Shown: in pieces, positions 43,588 to 55,460 of the stretch
Layout: each line of letters opens with the position of its first letter
How positions within the stretch are numbered: the stretch's first letter is position 1
DNA from: Icerya purchasi
Lineage: Eukaryota; Arthropoda; Insecta; Hemiptera; Monophlebidae
Reading direction: 5' to 3'
Assembly: GCA_039619475.1 (NCBI GenBank)
Contig: CM077116.1
Span: forward strand, 274,040,758 to 274,104,757
DNA length: 64,000 nucleotides
Program-made: the position numbers and the translations under genes
The notes under the pieces: model-generated
Databases searched by the model: none
What the model saw: the letters and a program-made list of their open reading frames with translations, nothing else
What the model was told of the DNA's origin: nothing

Positions 43588-44909
43588 TACACCCTGTCAA
43601 GAAAGTATCGGGAATTGTTAAATAAAACGAACAATTTTTAATTTTCATCCAAATTTATTTTGTCACCTTCAAAATAACATCCATTCGAAGCGATGCACAT
43701 ATGCCAACGCTTTTTCCACTCGGCAAAGCACTTCTGATAGGCGGTTTCCGGGATGGCCTTTAGCTCTCGCGTCGCATTCGTCTTGATGTCATCAATCGAT
43801 TCGAAGCGCATTCCCCGCAGCGGAAATTTGAGTTTTGAGAATAGGAAGAAGTCGCAGGGTGCTAAATCTGGTGAATACGGCGGTTGTTCGATGATATTTA
43901 CCGAGTGTTTGGCCAAAAACTCATTCACAATTATGGCTTTGTGAGACGGCGCATTATCGTGATGGAGAATCCAAGAATTGTCGACCCACAAATCGTTACG
44001 TTTACGACGGATAGCCTCTCTCAAACGTCTCAAAACACTTAAGTAAAACTCTTTGGTGACTGTCTGTCCGGCTGGCACATATTCATAGTGTACCACGCCT
44101 CGAATATCGAAGAAAACAATCAACATGATCTTCACTTTCGATCGGCTTTGGCGAGGTTTTTTCGGCTTTGGCGCGCCAATTGGCCGCCATTCGGACGATT
44201 GCTGGTTCGTAAGCGTGTCGTACTCGTACACCCATGTCTCGTCACCAGTAATTATCTTTTCCAAGAAGGTAGGATCCAAATTGGCTCGATCCAGCATGTC
44301 TGCAGCTACCTGTTCTCGGTACTTTTTTTGAAAGAAATTCAGGTCTTTCGGAACAAGCCGAGCCGCAACGCGTTGCATACCCAATTTTTCGTGCACAATC
44401 GTACGTACGCTCTCGTGTGACATGCCCAATCCATGAGCCATCTCTCTCAAGCTCACATGACAATTTTCAGCAACGATTTCCTTGATTTTATCGACGTTAT
44501 CATCGGTCACACTCGTTGAAGGCCGTCCAGAGCGAGGCATGTCTTCGACCGTCTCCCGACCATCCTTGAACGCTCTGTACCACTCGTAAACCCGCGTTTT
44601 TGATAAAGCAGATTCACCAAAAGCCTTCTGTAACATTTTCAGTGTATCGGCACAAGAAATTTCGTTCGAAACACAGAATTTAACACAAGTACGTTGTTCA
44701 ATATTTTCACTCATTGTAAAACTTCGACAAAACCTTCAAGGTCGACTGATTTTAACAGCTGCTGTAAACACACTGGTTGACAGATCGCGCTAAAAATAGG
44801 CATCATAATACAAAACAGTTGTACCAACCTGGAAAAAAAAAATTATCTGCCTAGCTATTACCCGGGAGATTTAAATTGACAATTCCCGATACTTTCTTGA
44901 CAGGGTGTA
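43588..44909 (-). mobile_element. Complete mariner element
   Basis: Perfect 29-bp inverted repeats (left 43,590-43,618, right 44,879-44,907) beginning CACCCTGTCAAGAAAGTATC. Each is flanked by TA (43,588-43,589 and 44,908-44,909; a neighbouring TA is possible because of the TATA context). Length of about 1.32 kb is normal for mariner. It lies inside the TTAA element. Confidence 0.95.
43638..44714 (-). CDS. Mariner transposase, intact (DD34D)
   Basis: 358 codons from ATG 44,714 to the stop at 43,638, with no break; mariner transposases are usually about 340-360 residues. The N-terminal half (1-120) holds two helix-turn-helix-type regions, with EWYRAFKDGRETVEDMPRSG around 44-63 and GRPSTS as the link between them. 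The catalytic domain has D158 in TGDETW, D253 in HHDNAPSH and D288 in YSPDLAPCD. The D253-D288 spacing is exactly 34 residues, which defines mariner. The C-terminus ends CIASNGCYFEGD, matching the usual WxKCVxxxGxYFE close. The enzyme would bind the 29-bp ends and cut and paste the element at TA. All key residues and both ends are present, so this copy could be active. The subfamily is not assigned. Confidence 0.96.
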   Translation of the reverse strand: MSENIEQRTCVKFCVSNEISCADTLKMLQKAFGESALSKTRVYEWYRAFKDGRETVEDMPRSGRPSTSVTDDNVDKIKEIVAENCHVSLREMAHGLGMSHESVRTIVHEKLGMQRVAARLVPKDLNFFQKKYREQVAADMLDRANLDPTFLEKIITGDETWVYEYDTLTNQQSSEWRPIGAPKPKKPRQSRSKVKIMLIVFFDIRGVVHYEYVPAGQTVTKEFYLSVLRRLREAIRRKRNDLWVDNSWILHHDNAPSHKAIIVNEFLAKHSVNIIEQPPYSPDLAPCDFFLFSKLKFPLRGMRFESIDDIKTNATRELKAIPETAYQKCFAEWKKRWHMCIASNGCYFEGDKINLDEN

Positions 44910-45705
44910 TATCGTTCTTCGATTGTCGGAGAATGGAGTAGTGAATTTCTCAAGACATTAGATAGTTTTTCAAGCGCTTCAAAGTATTAATGTGAACGGG
45001 AGATAATAAAATTTATATTAATATATGTAAATAAATATTATTTTAGTTTTGTCGTTTTTTAAGTCAATTTATTTTTGAAGAATAGAGGAATATTTCACCA
45101 CTCAGCCGTATTTATTATTCTCATACGACGGATCCAAACAGAGACTATTGCGTTTCTAAGTATACCTACCGGTACCAATTGAAAAAGTTAACCAAAAATC
45201 GTCTTCAGAGCCTTAATTTTTGGAAGTTGGAGTGTAAAAGTATAGTGAAAAAGTAAAAGAAGAGAATGATGAATGAACACAGACAATTATTTTCAATTAG
45301 ACTGTTCAAAAACTGGGTAGAGTTGACACAGAAATTCCATGTGAGAGAAAATCTCACGCGCGAGTATTGGCGTCCTGCTATGCCTAGCGAGTACTGGCGG
45401 GTTAACGTATGGTTATGTATCAATATTCGGCTATGATGATGGGAATGTAGGCTGATTAATTGGTTATATCTGATACCAGGATTTTGCAATTTTACATATG
45501 CTATAATTGATTACCGTGATTTTGTTGTTACGTATTCCTCGTTTCATACAAAAACGGGGCACTGATTACATTTTTGCCCGAGCTCATTTTCGTAGTTTTT
45601 CATTTGCTCGCGTATTTCAAGCGTGCCGAAAAATAAAAAAACAATCAGTTTTGACAAAATTTGGAGAAGTTGTATACAAAGTGCGGGAGACGTTTAACAA
45701 GGTGT

Positions 45706-46228
45706 CGTGTTCAGAGCGACCATCGGATTCTTTTTATTATTAGTATTATTACATTCGACTTAGACGACCGTGTTCGGACATTTTTATTACTATTATTATT
45801 ATTGTATGCGAACTAGAGCGACCAAGTTATTTTGCTAAAACTGCTAGAAATGATAATACATGACTGGAAGCGTACTCATGTTTAGACATTGATATTTTAT
45901 TTTCAACCAAAACTATATCGAGCATTTAGACAGCGGTGCGTTTTATTAAAAAAATTGAACCGGATGTTTTCCATTCATCTATTATAATTTTACATTAACA
46001 AAAATTATATACATTTTGCATTAAATAACGTCTTTATAATAATATTGTATACCGTTACATGTTAATGTTAATATAGAAATATCAAGTTTGAAGTAAATAA
46101 TAACGAATTTAGAAATTACATAATTTATAAGAGAACTGTAACAGAATACGATCGAAGTTCATTGTAGTAGTATACCAGAGATTTCCAGGAAATGACCTTC
46201 GCTGTCTCTTTTAGTCGCTCTGAACACG
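45706..46228. repeat. Inverted 15-bp pair, possible MITE
   Basis: CGTGTTCAGAGCGAC at 45,706-45,720 and its reverse complement at 46,214-46,228. A related GACCGTGTTCGGAC lies at 45,762. No coding part and no clear target duplication. Confidence 0.45.
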
Positions 46229-47870
46229 GTCGCCCCCAACACGTAACCGTTTAACAATTATAAAACTGAAGGATTCGAGTTTTTTAATTATAATTTGACA
46301 ATTTCCTCTTAAATTATTATTATTCCAGAAAAATTATGTTTTTCTTTTTCTTTTTGAGAACTGTATTTTTTTCGAAAAGTACTTCCGTTAGGTTTACTTT
46401 GGGTTCGACGATTATAGAAAATTGCGAATTTTTTCCATAAAAATAAATTAAAATTTTAAATGTTGAACAAATCATAACTTTGAGTGCTTTTTACACATTC
46501 AATATCTATAAGTAAACAACTTACACGTTCCGAGATCTTTACTTCTTCCCCCACTCCTATAAACTATTCGATCTTTTTTTTTTTTTTGGCAAAACTTTCC
46601 TTTTGATATTAATTTTTTGAAGTGCATTCATTTCTCGGGAGGAGGAGGGGGGGATTTGTTCAAAATTAATTTTTCCAAAAAAATGCGTATTTAAAAGCAA
46701 TTGTGCAGACAGGATTATAACGGGTAATACAAAGTTGAAATTTAAAAAGCTCCGGTATACGTTCAAACATAGTTTACACTACACGTTTATAAGCTGAAGA
46801 GAAATCTTTGAAAACTGAACACTTCCGGTATCATCGGAAAACATAAAATGGGCTAAGTAAGGAAGAGCAATCAAACGCGTTATAGTGTACTGAAATCAGA
46901 GTAAGCTCCGAATGCAGAAACGGAAATGTTTCGGATTTCAGATTGCGCTTGCATCACACTCTGAAATGGTTCGATTCGAGTTCAAGGTGAGAATGACGCA
47001 GTTTATTTCGTAGCGGAATCACCAGAAAATAGTGACGTATTTTGAGCGCTTATGATGCCGATCGTTGTGCGTGTCGCAATTTACATTCGTTTAGGTCCAT
47101 ATCGAAGATGGATTATGGCGTGAAGCTGTTTTAGGGTGAAGCTTTTAATTGGCTCCTGAGGAAAGTTTAAGAAAATTTGCAGGACGAAACCATAAGAGTA
47201 TGGTTATAAATTACAGCACTCATTTGTATTTTCATACGCCGCGAAAGAATTTTATTGTAATAAAAATCCTACGGGCGCGCAAACTTCTTTTTATGTATGT
47301 ATGTACGTCGGAATAATTTATGACTGTTCAAAAAAGATGGAAGACAGACAACCGATTATCAAGAAGCAACAACATTTTGTGTTATAACGAACGAGCAATT
47401 CCGTTTACTGTTCAGGTAATAGGAACTACTCGAGCAGTTTTGCAGAATTTGAAATAAAATATCGTCACACAACAGGTTCATTCGTTTACGCAACTCTGAA
47501 GAGAAACGACTGTCGTAAACAGAACGAATTTTTTATAATTAACGGTGCAAGCTCGGTTGCTGATAAAGAAACATCTTTAGAGTTTCTCTTTCGTCCATAA
47601 AGTTAGCCTTTGTTACTTAGTTATCGAAAAATCGACTGAATCCGATTATATCGACTTGGTCGTGTTTGCGATGAAGTTCCATTTGTTCACTCCGGTTAGT
47701 AACGAGTGTTCCCCTCGATTTAACTCGGTATGTACAATTTTACGGAATTTTACATCGTCTTTGCGAATGGGGAGGAAATCTAATTAAGTTTTACTATCTT
47801 TCCAGTCAACCTCCTTTTTTTTTTTCATTTAAATTATAGCGTTCCACGGTATCGCTCTAGTCAGGCAAAT
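46229..47870. other. Single-copy-looking spacer, no gene
   Basis: No protein motif, no repeat boundary, no RNA gene recognised. Confidence 0.4.
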
Positions 47871-48180
47871 AATATTTTTCTAAATACATATTTTTCTAAA
47901 TACATATTTTTCTAAATACATATTTTTCTAAATACATATTTTTCTAAATGCATATTTTTCTAAATACATATTTTTCTAAATGCATATTTTTCTAAATACA
48001 TATTTTTCTAAATACATATTTTTCTAAATGCATATTTTTCTAAATACGTATTTTTCTAAATACATATTTTTCTAAATACATATTTTTCTAAATGCATATT
48101 TTTCTAAATACATATTTTTCTAAATACATATTTTTCTAAATACATATTTTTCTAAATGCATATTTTTCTAAATGCATTTC
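47871..48180. repeat. 16-bp minisatellite, about 19 units
   Basis: Consensus TACATATTTTTCTAAA with TAC/TGC variants interspersed (units 5, 7, 10, 14, 18 and 19 have TGC) and one TACGTA unit. The array is otherwise nearly perfect, which suggests recent expansion. Confidence 0.95.
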
Positions 48181-50079
48181 AGTGTGAAAAAATTTTCGAG
48201 GCCGAGAAAAAGTGTAATCGATTTTCTTGTCAAAGAAGAAATAAATTTCGAACATTGCTCCTAAATTTTCATTGCCAAATCTCACGGGGTGTTATTATTT
48301 TACATTTAAATGATCATCGCTTTTAAGCACTTACTATTATTTCGTTGTTTTTTATCCGCGCGCAAAATTTATTCTAAAAACTACTTATTCGCGTGCTTGC
48401 CTTATTTTGAACTGGTAGTAATAACGTTGAAAAGTTTTCAAGTACGGAAGAATCAGAAAAATTTTAGCTTTAGACCGCTAACACACACAAACGGACAGCA
48501 GTAAAGAACAGCAAAATTTGAAAAACGAATTAAGCAAAAGAAACAATTTGTAAAAATGAGACACACACGTACGTCTCGGTAATTTTTACGTTTCAAGAGT
48601 GCGCCTGTAAGTTCGTATGTTAAGGTGGTGAACAAAATTCCGAATTTTTCGGTTATATTCGCACCTTCGACTTTTGAAATGAAAGATGGAAAATACCACG
48701 CCGATTTAGCAGCGAAAACTCTAAGGAACATTAAGCATTTTTTGACGAAATTCCGCCGGCCTGTGTACGTGTATATCTGGCGATAAATTGTTTTAATTTT
48801 TCCTAATTTGTCGTTATTAGAGTTGACTGGGAAAAAAAAACAAAAAACAAAAAACAAAAAAGCAAAAAAATAAAAATAAAAACGGTACTTTGATCAGATA
48901 TGTTCACATTGCCCGATGTAGATACTTTTTTTTCGTCTCGAGTTTTTATACATTTAGTTGTTTTTACGGTTAATCTCTGCAGATCCGGGTGCTGGTACGG
49001 AAGCTGGAAAAATACCTTCATTTCTAATACATGCTGACAAAGTACGGATTAGTGTATGTATATCGCGTGCCGAAATATTACAAAGATGCTTATCGGTTGA
49101 ACTCTAGCTTTTCAAGGCCAAATGGCATAATTTCCAGGCCAAGAAAAAAAAACGAAAAAAAAAGAAAAGAGAGAGACTAGATTTTCCATTTTACTAACGA
49201 AAATTCGGTAACACAATTCATTATATTATTTTCCCGCTGGCCTATGAGGAGGGTAATTTAACGTGTACGATGCCGATTGAAAGTTACTCCGGTTTCTCTA
49301 AATACATCAGTGGAAACGGGGGTTGCTCTTTTCGTTATCGTCTGATAACAATGAAAAATCATCGTTACATTTTTCGAATAATTTGTTCGAGAGAAAACAC
49401 AATCCGCAAACATCTGCAAACCGGAAATGTCCCGAGAAAACGCCTCTGTTAAACTATTAATTAGGGTTGTTTTTCTGTTTTTTCATCATCGATATTCCTT
49501 CACTAACTGAACAGCTCTGATTCGCTGAATCCTCAGAGTGCTACACACGGAACTCTTTTCGAAAGTGAAAAAATCAAAGACATTTTGTGAGACTATGAAC
49601 ACGTAGTCGCCGGAAATTCTAATTTAACCTTCGACAAATGTAATTTTTTAACCAATTAGATTTCGTCTCGAACACGTATTATTTTTAGGCTAACACTTAG
49701 TATTCTGCGGAAAGAAATTTGAGCCAAAAAAAAAAACCAGACAAATGTTACTTTAATTTTTTTTTGTTGTGAGAGAGAGCGTGAGCGAGAGAGTGAGAGA
49801 AAGAAATATATTACAGAACAAAGTTGTAAAAATATCGTGTCCAAAGTAAAAAAAAAAAAAAACAGAAAATAAACTAAAATGGGAAAACAGAAAATTAGGG
49901 AATAAAATCGAAAACAAACTAAATGGCCGGGTTTTTAATGGCGCACGAGACAAGAACACACCTCGGAACAAGCTGGGAAATGCGAATATAAACGAGCGCA
50001 AAGCGGGGAAAATGAAAAAAAAGAAACAACTAAAAATAAAAGAAAAAAAAAAAAAGAAGACCCGAAGAAATCAAACTGC
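48181..50079. other. Spacer, no gene
   Basis: A-rich tract at 48,832-48,880; GA-rich tract at 49,769-49,803. Frames of up to 134 codons (48,453-48,857 minus) have low-complexity composition without motifs. Confidence 0.4.
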
Positions 50080-51520
50080 TCCGAAGGACTGCGGCGAATG
50101 CGTGTGTCGGCGTGTGTGCGTGTTTTGTTCGCTTAATTACACCTTTCGAATCTTTAATGTACCGCTGCGCCGGATTCGGACGTCTCCGGTAATCGTTTGA
50201 CCGGACCGCTGAGCACGGCATACATTGTATGGTGGCGCAATCGCGGAATCTCGTTTACCTCAGCCGGCTAATAAATTGGCGAATTAATTTAATGCGAACG
50301 ATTGTGACAAGTGAAAAATAATCTAGCGCATAAATAATGTAGCGCATCTGCTGGCGCGCTGCGGGTTTTAATTAAAACGTGCATTAGGACGGAGAGGAGG
50401 CTTCCGAAATGATCGTGGGAATCGTCCGCCTCTAAACCGGTGTCACACCGTTGCGCTTCTCCCCGGCCAAATCAATGCGGGCACCTGCAATCCGATCGAC
50501 AGCGGAATGTCAGCGACATTCGGAATTAGTAGAACATAAACGGATCGCGCGATCTGTAATCTGTCGTCTAATCGGCCGGCCGATCTATTACCCGAGTCTG
50601 TCTGAATAATATTAGACGCGCCCTTATGGTAGATCGCCGGGCGCGAGGGGGGACCTCATCGCGCCGAAATTGCTTTTCCTTAATTTATCGGTTATTTCGT
50701 GTCCGCTATTTGCATATTACATTGTAGCCGTCGCCGACTTCTGAAGGTGCGAACCGATGTCGTACATGTATTAGACGACGCGGAAAACACTACGCCGTCA
50801 ACCTTTCCTAGAGCGGCCGGCCGGACAGCAGCCGCGTTTGGGGCCAGGAAAAAAATGTAAAAAATTCGTTCATGGCGCGGACGTTAACCTCCTTTTTAAT
50901 TGGTTGCAGGCCGTAGGCGTAGGAGGCAGACGTTCTCCTCGGAGCTTCTCTTTGAAAAGTACGAAAGACGGTACTGGTCGTCACGCGGTTTCCAGCAGTT
51001 AAGCGGGGGGGGGGATCTTTAAAATTTGTTATTGTTCAGCACGAGCAGATTTACGATCTCGCACATGGCCGCATTTAATGGTAGTTCCACCGGGCGCCAC
51101 CGTTTATAACGTCTTTTTCGTCACTCTGCGAAAAACTGCAAACTTATGCCTAAGAATTATCTTTGGTCGCGATGGCACCGTAGAGCCACCGAAGAGTCAC
51201 CGTCTCGTCTTTGTTGGCACAGTTCGGTTACCGCAGCCACCACTTCCGGCCCTGTTCGTTCGCTGAAATTCTTAAACATTAATTACCGCAACGCCGCGGC
51301 GACAGAACATTAATAAACGATGGATGCTCTCGCCGACCGCTGAGCCAGTGCGACTGTTACGTCCGCCTATTTACGGATTGCGTTATTGCATCAAAAACCG
51401 GACGAAGGAAGCGCCGGGGGCCAAGTCGTAAATCGCTTGTTACGACTGTCGCAAAAGCGTCCTTTTTTTCCTTGTCTCAACGTTCGCAGGCAGGTCGAAC
51501 GGGAACAATTTCATCATCGA
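50080..51520. other. GC/CpG-rich island, possibly regulatory
   Basis: Unlike the rest of the window this stretch is GC-balanced to GC-rich with many CG dinucleotides (CGGCCGGCC at 50,573; GCGCGCTGCGGG at 50,356) and no repeats or transposon relics. Frames are short and without motifs. AT-rich homeodomain-like cores (TTAATTAA-type at 50,370) sit among GC-rich blocks. Inference only: a conserved host regulatory or promoter region. Confidence 0.35.
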
Positions 51521-52633
51521 ATTTTAATCATTGCACCGCCCCCCTCCATATAGAGCAAAAGTGTGTCTGTTTTTTATGTTTTTTTTTGTTTGTTTTTTTG
51601 GGTTTTCCACCTTTTCCCCCCGGGTGGTCAATCTAGGGCGGGAGAATTTTTTTTTTTTCGGTCGCCCCTCTAATTTTGGAACTCTTATTAATTATATTTA
51701 CGCAATTACGTGTACTCGTTCGAAATATAGTAATATAATGAAAATTCTCGTTGCATTGTAAATTATAAGCGCCAATTCAGAATCATCACCATAATTTCCT
51801 GATGATTCGCTTGGTGGTATTCGTACATTTTTTAACGCTTCCAGTTGCATTTATTTTTCTTGCAGTTCATAAATGTAATATCTTTTCGTGATTTGTAAAC
51901 CGCGTAGAGTAATTCGATATAATTTCGCGATATTTGTAGCTTAACCGAATCTAAACCGATTTTATGTATTACAGCGTTGGTAATCGAACGAAAAGGTTTT
52001 CACTGAGCGATTACGGCGCCATCAGTCGGCAATTAATGATTTCTTAATTATGAAGTTTTAAAAAAATTATATTATGAAAATATTATACATGAATCCCGTT
52101 ATTTGTAATACAGCTTAAAATAATATATGCCTACACATTGAATTTCCAGGGGAAAATTTGTTGCTGACGGAGTATAATCTTTGATTTTTTCTTATTTGTT
52201 GATTATATTATTATGTTCAAAAATAATTTGCTTTTCGATTTAATTGCTCAAAGCCCGGAAATACACTTGCACATGAAAATAGTAAAAAAAATCGGGTGAA
52301 ATCTAATATACCAACGGTAGAGTTATAAATTGGCGCTGAAAAATTTTACTCTATATTGTTGTTTCGCTTAAATAAAAATTCTAAAAAAATGGAAAATTTC
52401 TTTTCTCGCGCAGTATAATTCGGGACGTTTATTAAACATTCCATAGAAAATAGAATACCAATGGATGAACCGAAGGTGATGTAACAAAATTTTGGAATTC
52501 GAAGATATTGTTTATTTTTTTATATTTCCTTATGGTGTATATACATTTCATAGAGGAAAGGATGAAGTGTTTCAGGATCTGTGTTTTTGGAAATGCAGGA
52601 CGAAAATGAAGCGAATGGTTAAGATTATAAATG
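51521..52633. other. Spacer, no gene
   Basis: Returns to AT-rich composition; nothing recognised. Confidence 0.4.
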
Positions 52634-52641
52634 AATGTAAG

Positions 52642-52972
52642 TAGGGCCGTATCTATACTAAAATTTTAGCGGAGGGGGAAGGAGTTACAAAAATATTTTT
52701 ATGAACATGTACTATCATTAAATATGTTTATAAATAGCACACAGTCAATTATTGCATTTGAAATATTCGAACAAACTACAATAAAAACAAATAAAAAACA
52801 ATGGTTTCTATGGAATTTATGAAAATTTTAATATTTTTTTTTGTCAAAAATTGAAAAGAAATAAACTTATTCCGAATTTTGGTACGTTCAATCCAAGCAG
52901 TCATAATTTCGCCGATGTTTTTTTTTTTCTGAGATAGGGGGGCCCTGAACTCTCTCCTTAGATACGGCCTTG
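52642..52972. mobile_element. hAT-like MITE, complete
   Basis: Terminal inverted repeats TAGGGCCGTATCTA (52,642-52,655) and, reversed, CAAGGCCGTATCTA (52,959-52,972). The flanking 8-bp direct repeat AATGTAAG is at 52,634-52,641 and 52,973-52,980. Eight-base duplications with YAGGG-type ends are typical of hAT elements. The 331-bp interior has no coding potential. Confidence 0.85.
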
Positions 52973-52980
52973 AATGTAAG

Positions 52981-54250
52981 TATATTAGCAAAAAACAAAT
53001 AAACCTTAGGTGTAATAAATAGAAAAACGAAGAAATATTCACGATAAGTAGAGTATAGTTAAAATTCCATTAGAAAAATCAATAAAATATAAAACATGAA
53101 CTGAACGGCTACAGACTGAAGAAAGAAAGAAGGAAGAACAAGTGCAATGTGCAGCATTTGTAAATTTTAAAAAATAAGCACGATATTTAGTACGAAATAG
53201 TATAATGTAATGGTCATATTAACGAACAGATTATTTTGATTATATTCAATGGCTATTCTGAGGTTCTATTAACTTTTATAAAATATATGTATGCGTAATA
53301 ATTTGTTCGGTTGGCATAAATTTAATTATCTAATGGTCCTTTTATCCAAATTATAGTCCGTTTTTAATCATGTTGATTTTTCACAAAATTTTCGGCAACA
53401 GTGAAACGCATTTTCTTGATTACCACCATACGGCTATTTCGTTTTTTGGCCACTCAACTTTTTATATTAATTTTACGAAAATATCAATCGCGAATCGTAG
53501 ATTGCAATATCTATAAGAAAAAAATTTGATAAATAAATACAAAATGACATCAATGAAATAATAACTTATACTATCATTTGATTTACATGAACAATACTTA
53601 GTATTTAACCTCTGTAAGTTTTGCAGATTTCTGAAAAAACTCACTTCTTAATGCAAAATTCGAAATATATTTTGTTTTAGAAACTGCGATAATTAGTATA
53701 TATTATTATTACTAACTTCCACCTACTCAAAATCCTGTTAGATTCGGTTGAGCGTAATGTAAACATAAATAATTTTCATCACGACCGATTAATCGCACTC
53801 TAAGCGCTTCGTAAAATTTTTCCGTTAGATTATCAGCGCTGTAAACTTATACTCAAAATCGAGTTACAGCATTCGGTTAAGAGTTTTTGTATTTGGTGCG
53901 ATTAGGAACGTGAATATGAGAACCTTCATCAGAATACCTAAATATTCTATTTTATCACTCTAATGTAATGCGGTTAAGTCTCTTTCAAGCTGGTACGCAT
54001 TTTGTTTATAAATACTGCTTTACTGTACTTAGCCAAATATACGTTCTGTTCTGTTCTGTTCATCAGATTGTGAAAGAAATACAGTAAAATGCGACGCAAA
54101 AGATTGAATTCGGATATACGGAATGCTTGAGAATACTTTAAAGACAGAAAGTTGCAGATGAAAAGAAACGACTGATCCATGTGAATCGTTGTTGAGGTTT
54201 AAAATTTGGGTACGGCTGTGCTCGGGCACAGGGCCGTTGATTTAACGTGA
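52981..54250. other. Spacer, no gene
   Basis: AT-rich; nothing recognised. Confidence 0.4.
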
Positions 54251-54270
54251 AACGTCTATATCGGTTTAAG

Positions 54271-54304
<34 letters not shown>

Positions 54305-54307
<3 letters not shown>

Positions 54308-54739
54308 TACAACGTAATTCTTAGGCTATCCCCAATTAGAAAAAATGTTCCGATTTTATGTAACGAAAAATGCCCCAATTTTATGGAACGTTTGTTATAT
54401 TTTATAGGATTTCTGTGATTATGTTATTATATTTATATGAACCGATTTAGAATTACGTTGTAAATGATGATCATTTTATACAAAGTGTAGAAGAGAAAGA
54501 GATAGAAATGTATGCAAGAGAGGTCAAGGAGCACAGCCCCTTGCGAGGCCAAAATGGCCGAGTTTTATATATATATTTATATATAGTTATATACATCTAT
54601 ATATATTTATGTATATTTATATATATATTTATATACAGTTATATACATCTATATATATTTATGTATATTTATATATATATTTATATATAGTTATATACAT
54701 CTATATATATTTATGTATATTTATATATATTTATACATA

Positions 54740-54806
<67 letters not shown>

Positions 54807-55460
54807 CTCGGCCACTTTGGCCTCGCAAGGGGCTGTGCCCCTTGACCCCTCTTGCTTTCATTTCTGTCTCTTTCTCTTCTATACTTTGTATAAAATGATC
54901 AAAATTTACAACGTAATTCTTACAGGTATCAACACACACAAAAAATAACATGACCACAAAAATCCTATTCTGACATTTAACTTCCGTTATATAAAATTAA
55001 GACATTTTTTCGTTACATTTTTCGTTACATATTTCATTACATAAAATTGTGACATTTTTTAAATAACAATAACAAAAATCCTACAAAATATAACAAACGT
55101 TACATAAAATTGGGACATTTTTTTGGGACATTTAGCGTTACATAAAATTGGGACATTTTTTTGGGACATTTTTTCGAATGGGGGGTAGCCTAAGAATTAC
55201 GTTGTAATTAATATATAAAACTCGGCAATTTTGGCCTCGCAACGGGCTGTGCCCCTTGACCCCTCTTGCTTACATTTCTGTCTCTTTCTCTTCTACACTT
55301 TGTATAAAATGATCATCATTTACAACGTAATTCTAAATCGGTTCATATAAATGTAATAACATAATCACAGAAATCCTATAAAATATAACAAACGTTACAT
55401 AAAATTGGGACATTTTTTCTAATGGGGGGTAGCCTAAGAATTACGTTATACTTAATATAG
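54305..55460. repeat. Fold-back cluster of three related units
   Basis: One unit runs in reverse (54,305-54,565) and two forward (54,805-55,195 and 55,213-55,455). Shared words: CTCGGCCAYTTTGGCCTCG, GGGGCTGTGCCCCTTGACC, ACTTTGTATAAAATGATCA, TTACAACGTAATTCT and ACATAAAATTGGGACATTTT. Each unit begins next to a TA run and ends at a GGGGGTAGCCTAAGAATTAC block. No coding part. Could be a non-autonomous element family; class unknown. Confidence 0.85.
54562..54804. repeat. TA-rich microsatellite in fold-back centre
   Basis: About 240 bp of TATATA with a higher-order unit of about 82 bp (TTATATACATCTATATATAT recurring at 54,588, 54,640 and 54,692), ending in a pure (TA)n run from 54,742. It lies between inverted units, so the region can form a large hairpin. 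Confidence 0.9.

Larger units (their letters stand above)
42939..45405. mobile_element. piggyBac-like non-autonomous element (TTAA), interrupted by mariner
   Basis: TTAA at 42,939-42,942 and 45,402-45,405 flank perfect 16-bp terminal inverted repeats CCCGCCAGTACTCGCT (42,943-42,958; reversed at 45,386-45,401). Subterminal GATTTTCTCTC plus YRCATG follows on both sides (42,964 region; 45,338-45,357 reversed). Without the mariner the element is about 1.14 kb. I see no transposase in it; an internal pair of related blocks lies near 43,180 and 43,328. TTAA duplication and CCC-type ends are piggyBac hallmarks, but the ends differ from the relic at 12.7-15 kb. Confidence 0.88.

Noticed and set aside
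43753..44420. Forward frames of 63-110 codons over the mariner
   Set aside because: They are antisense shadows of the intact transposase.
48453..48857. 134-codon minus frame
   Set aside because: Composition is Phe/Leu-rich from A-rich complement, no motif, no neighbouring signals.
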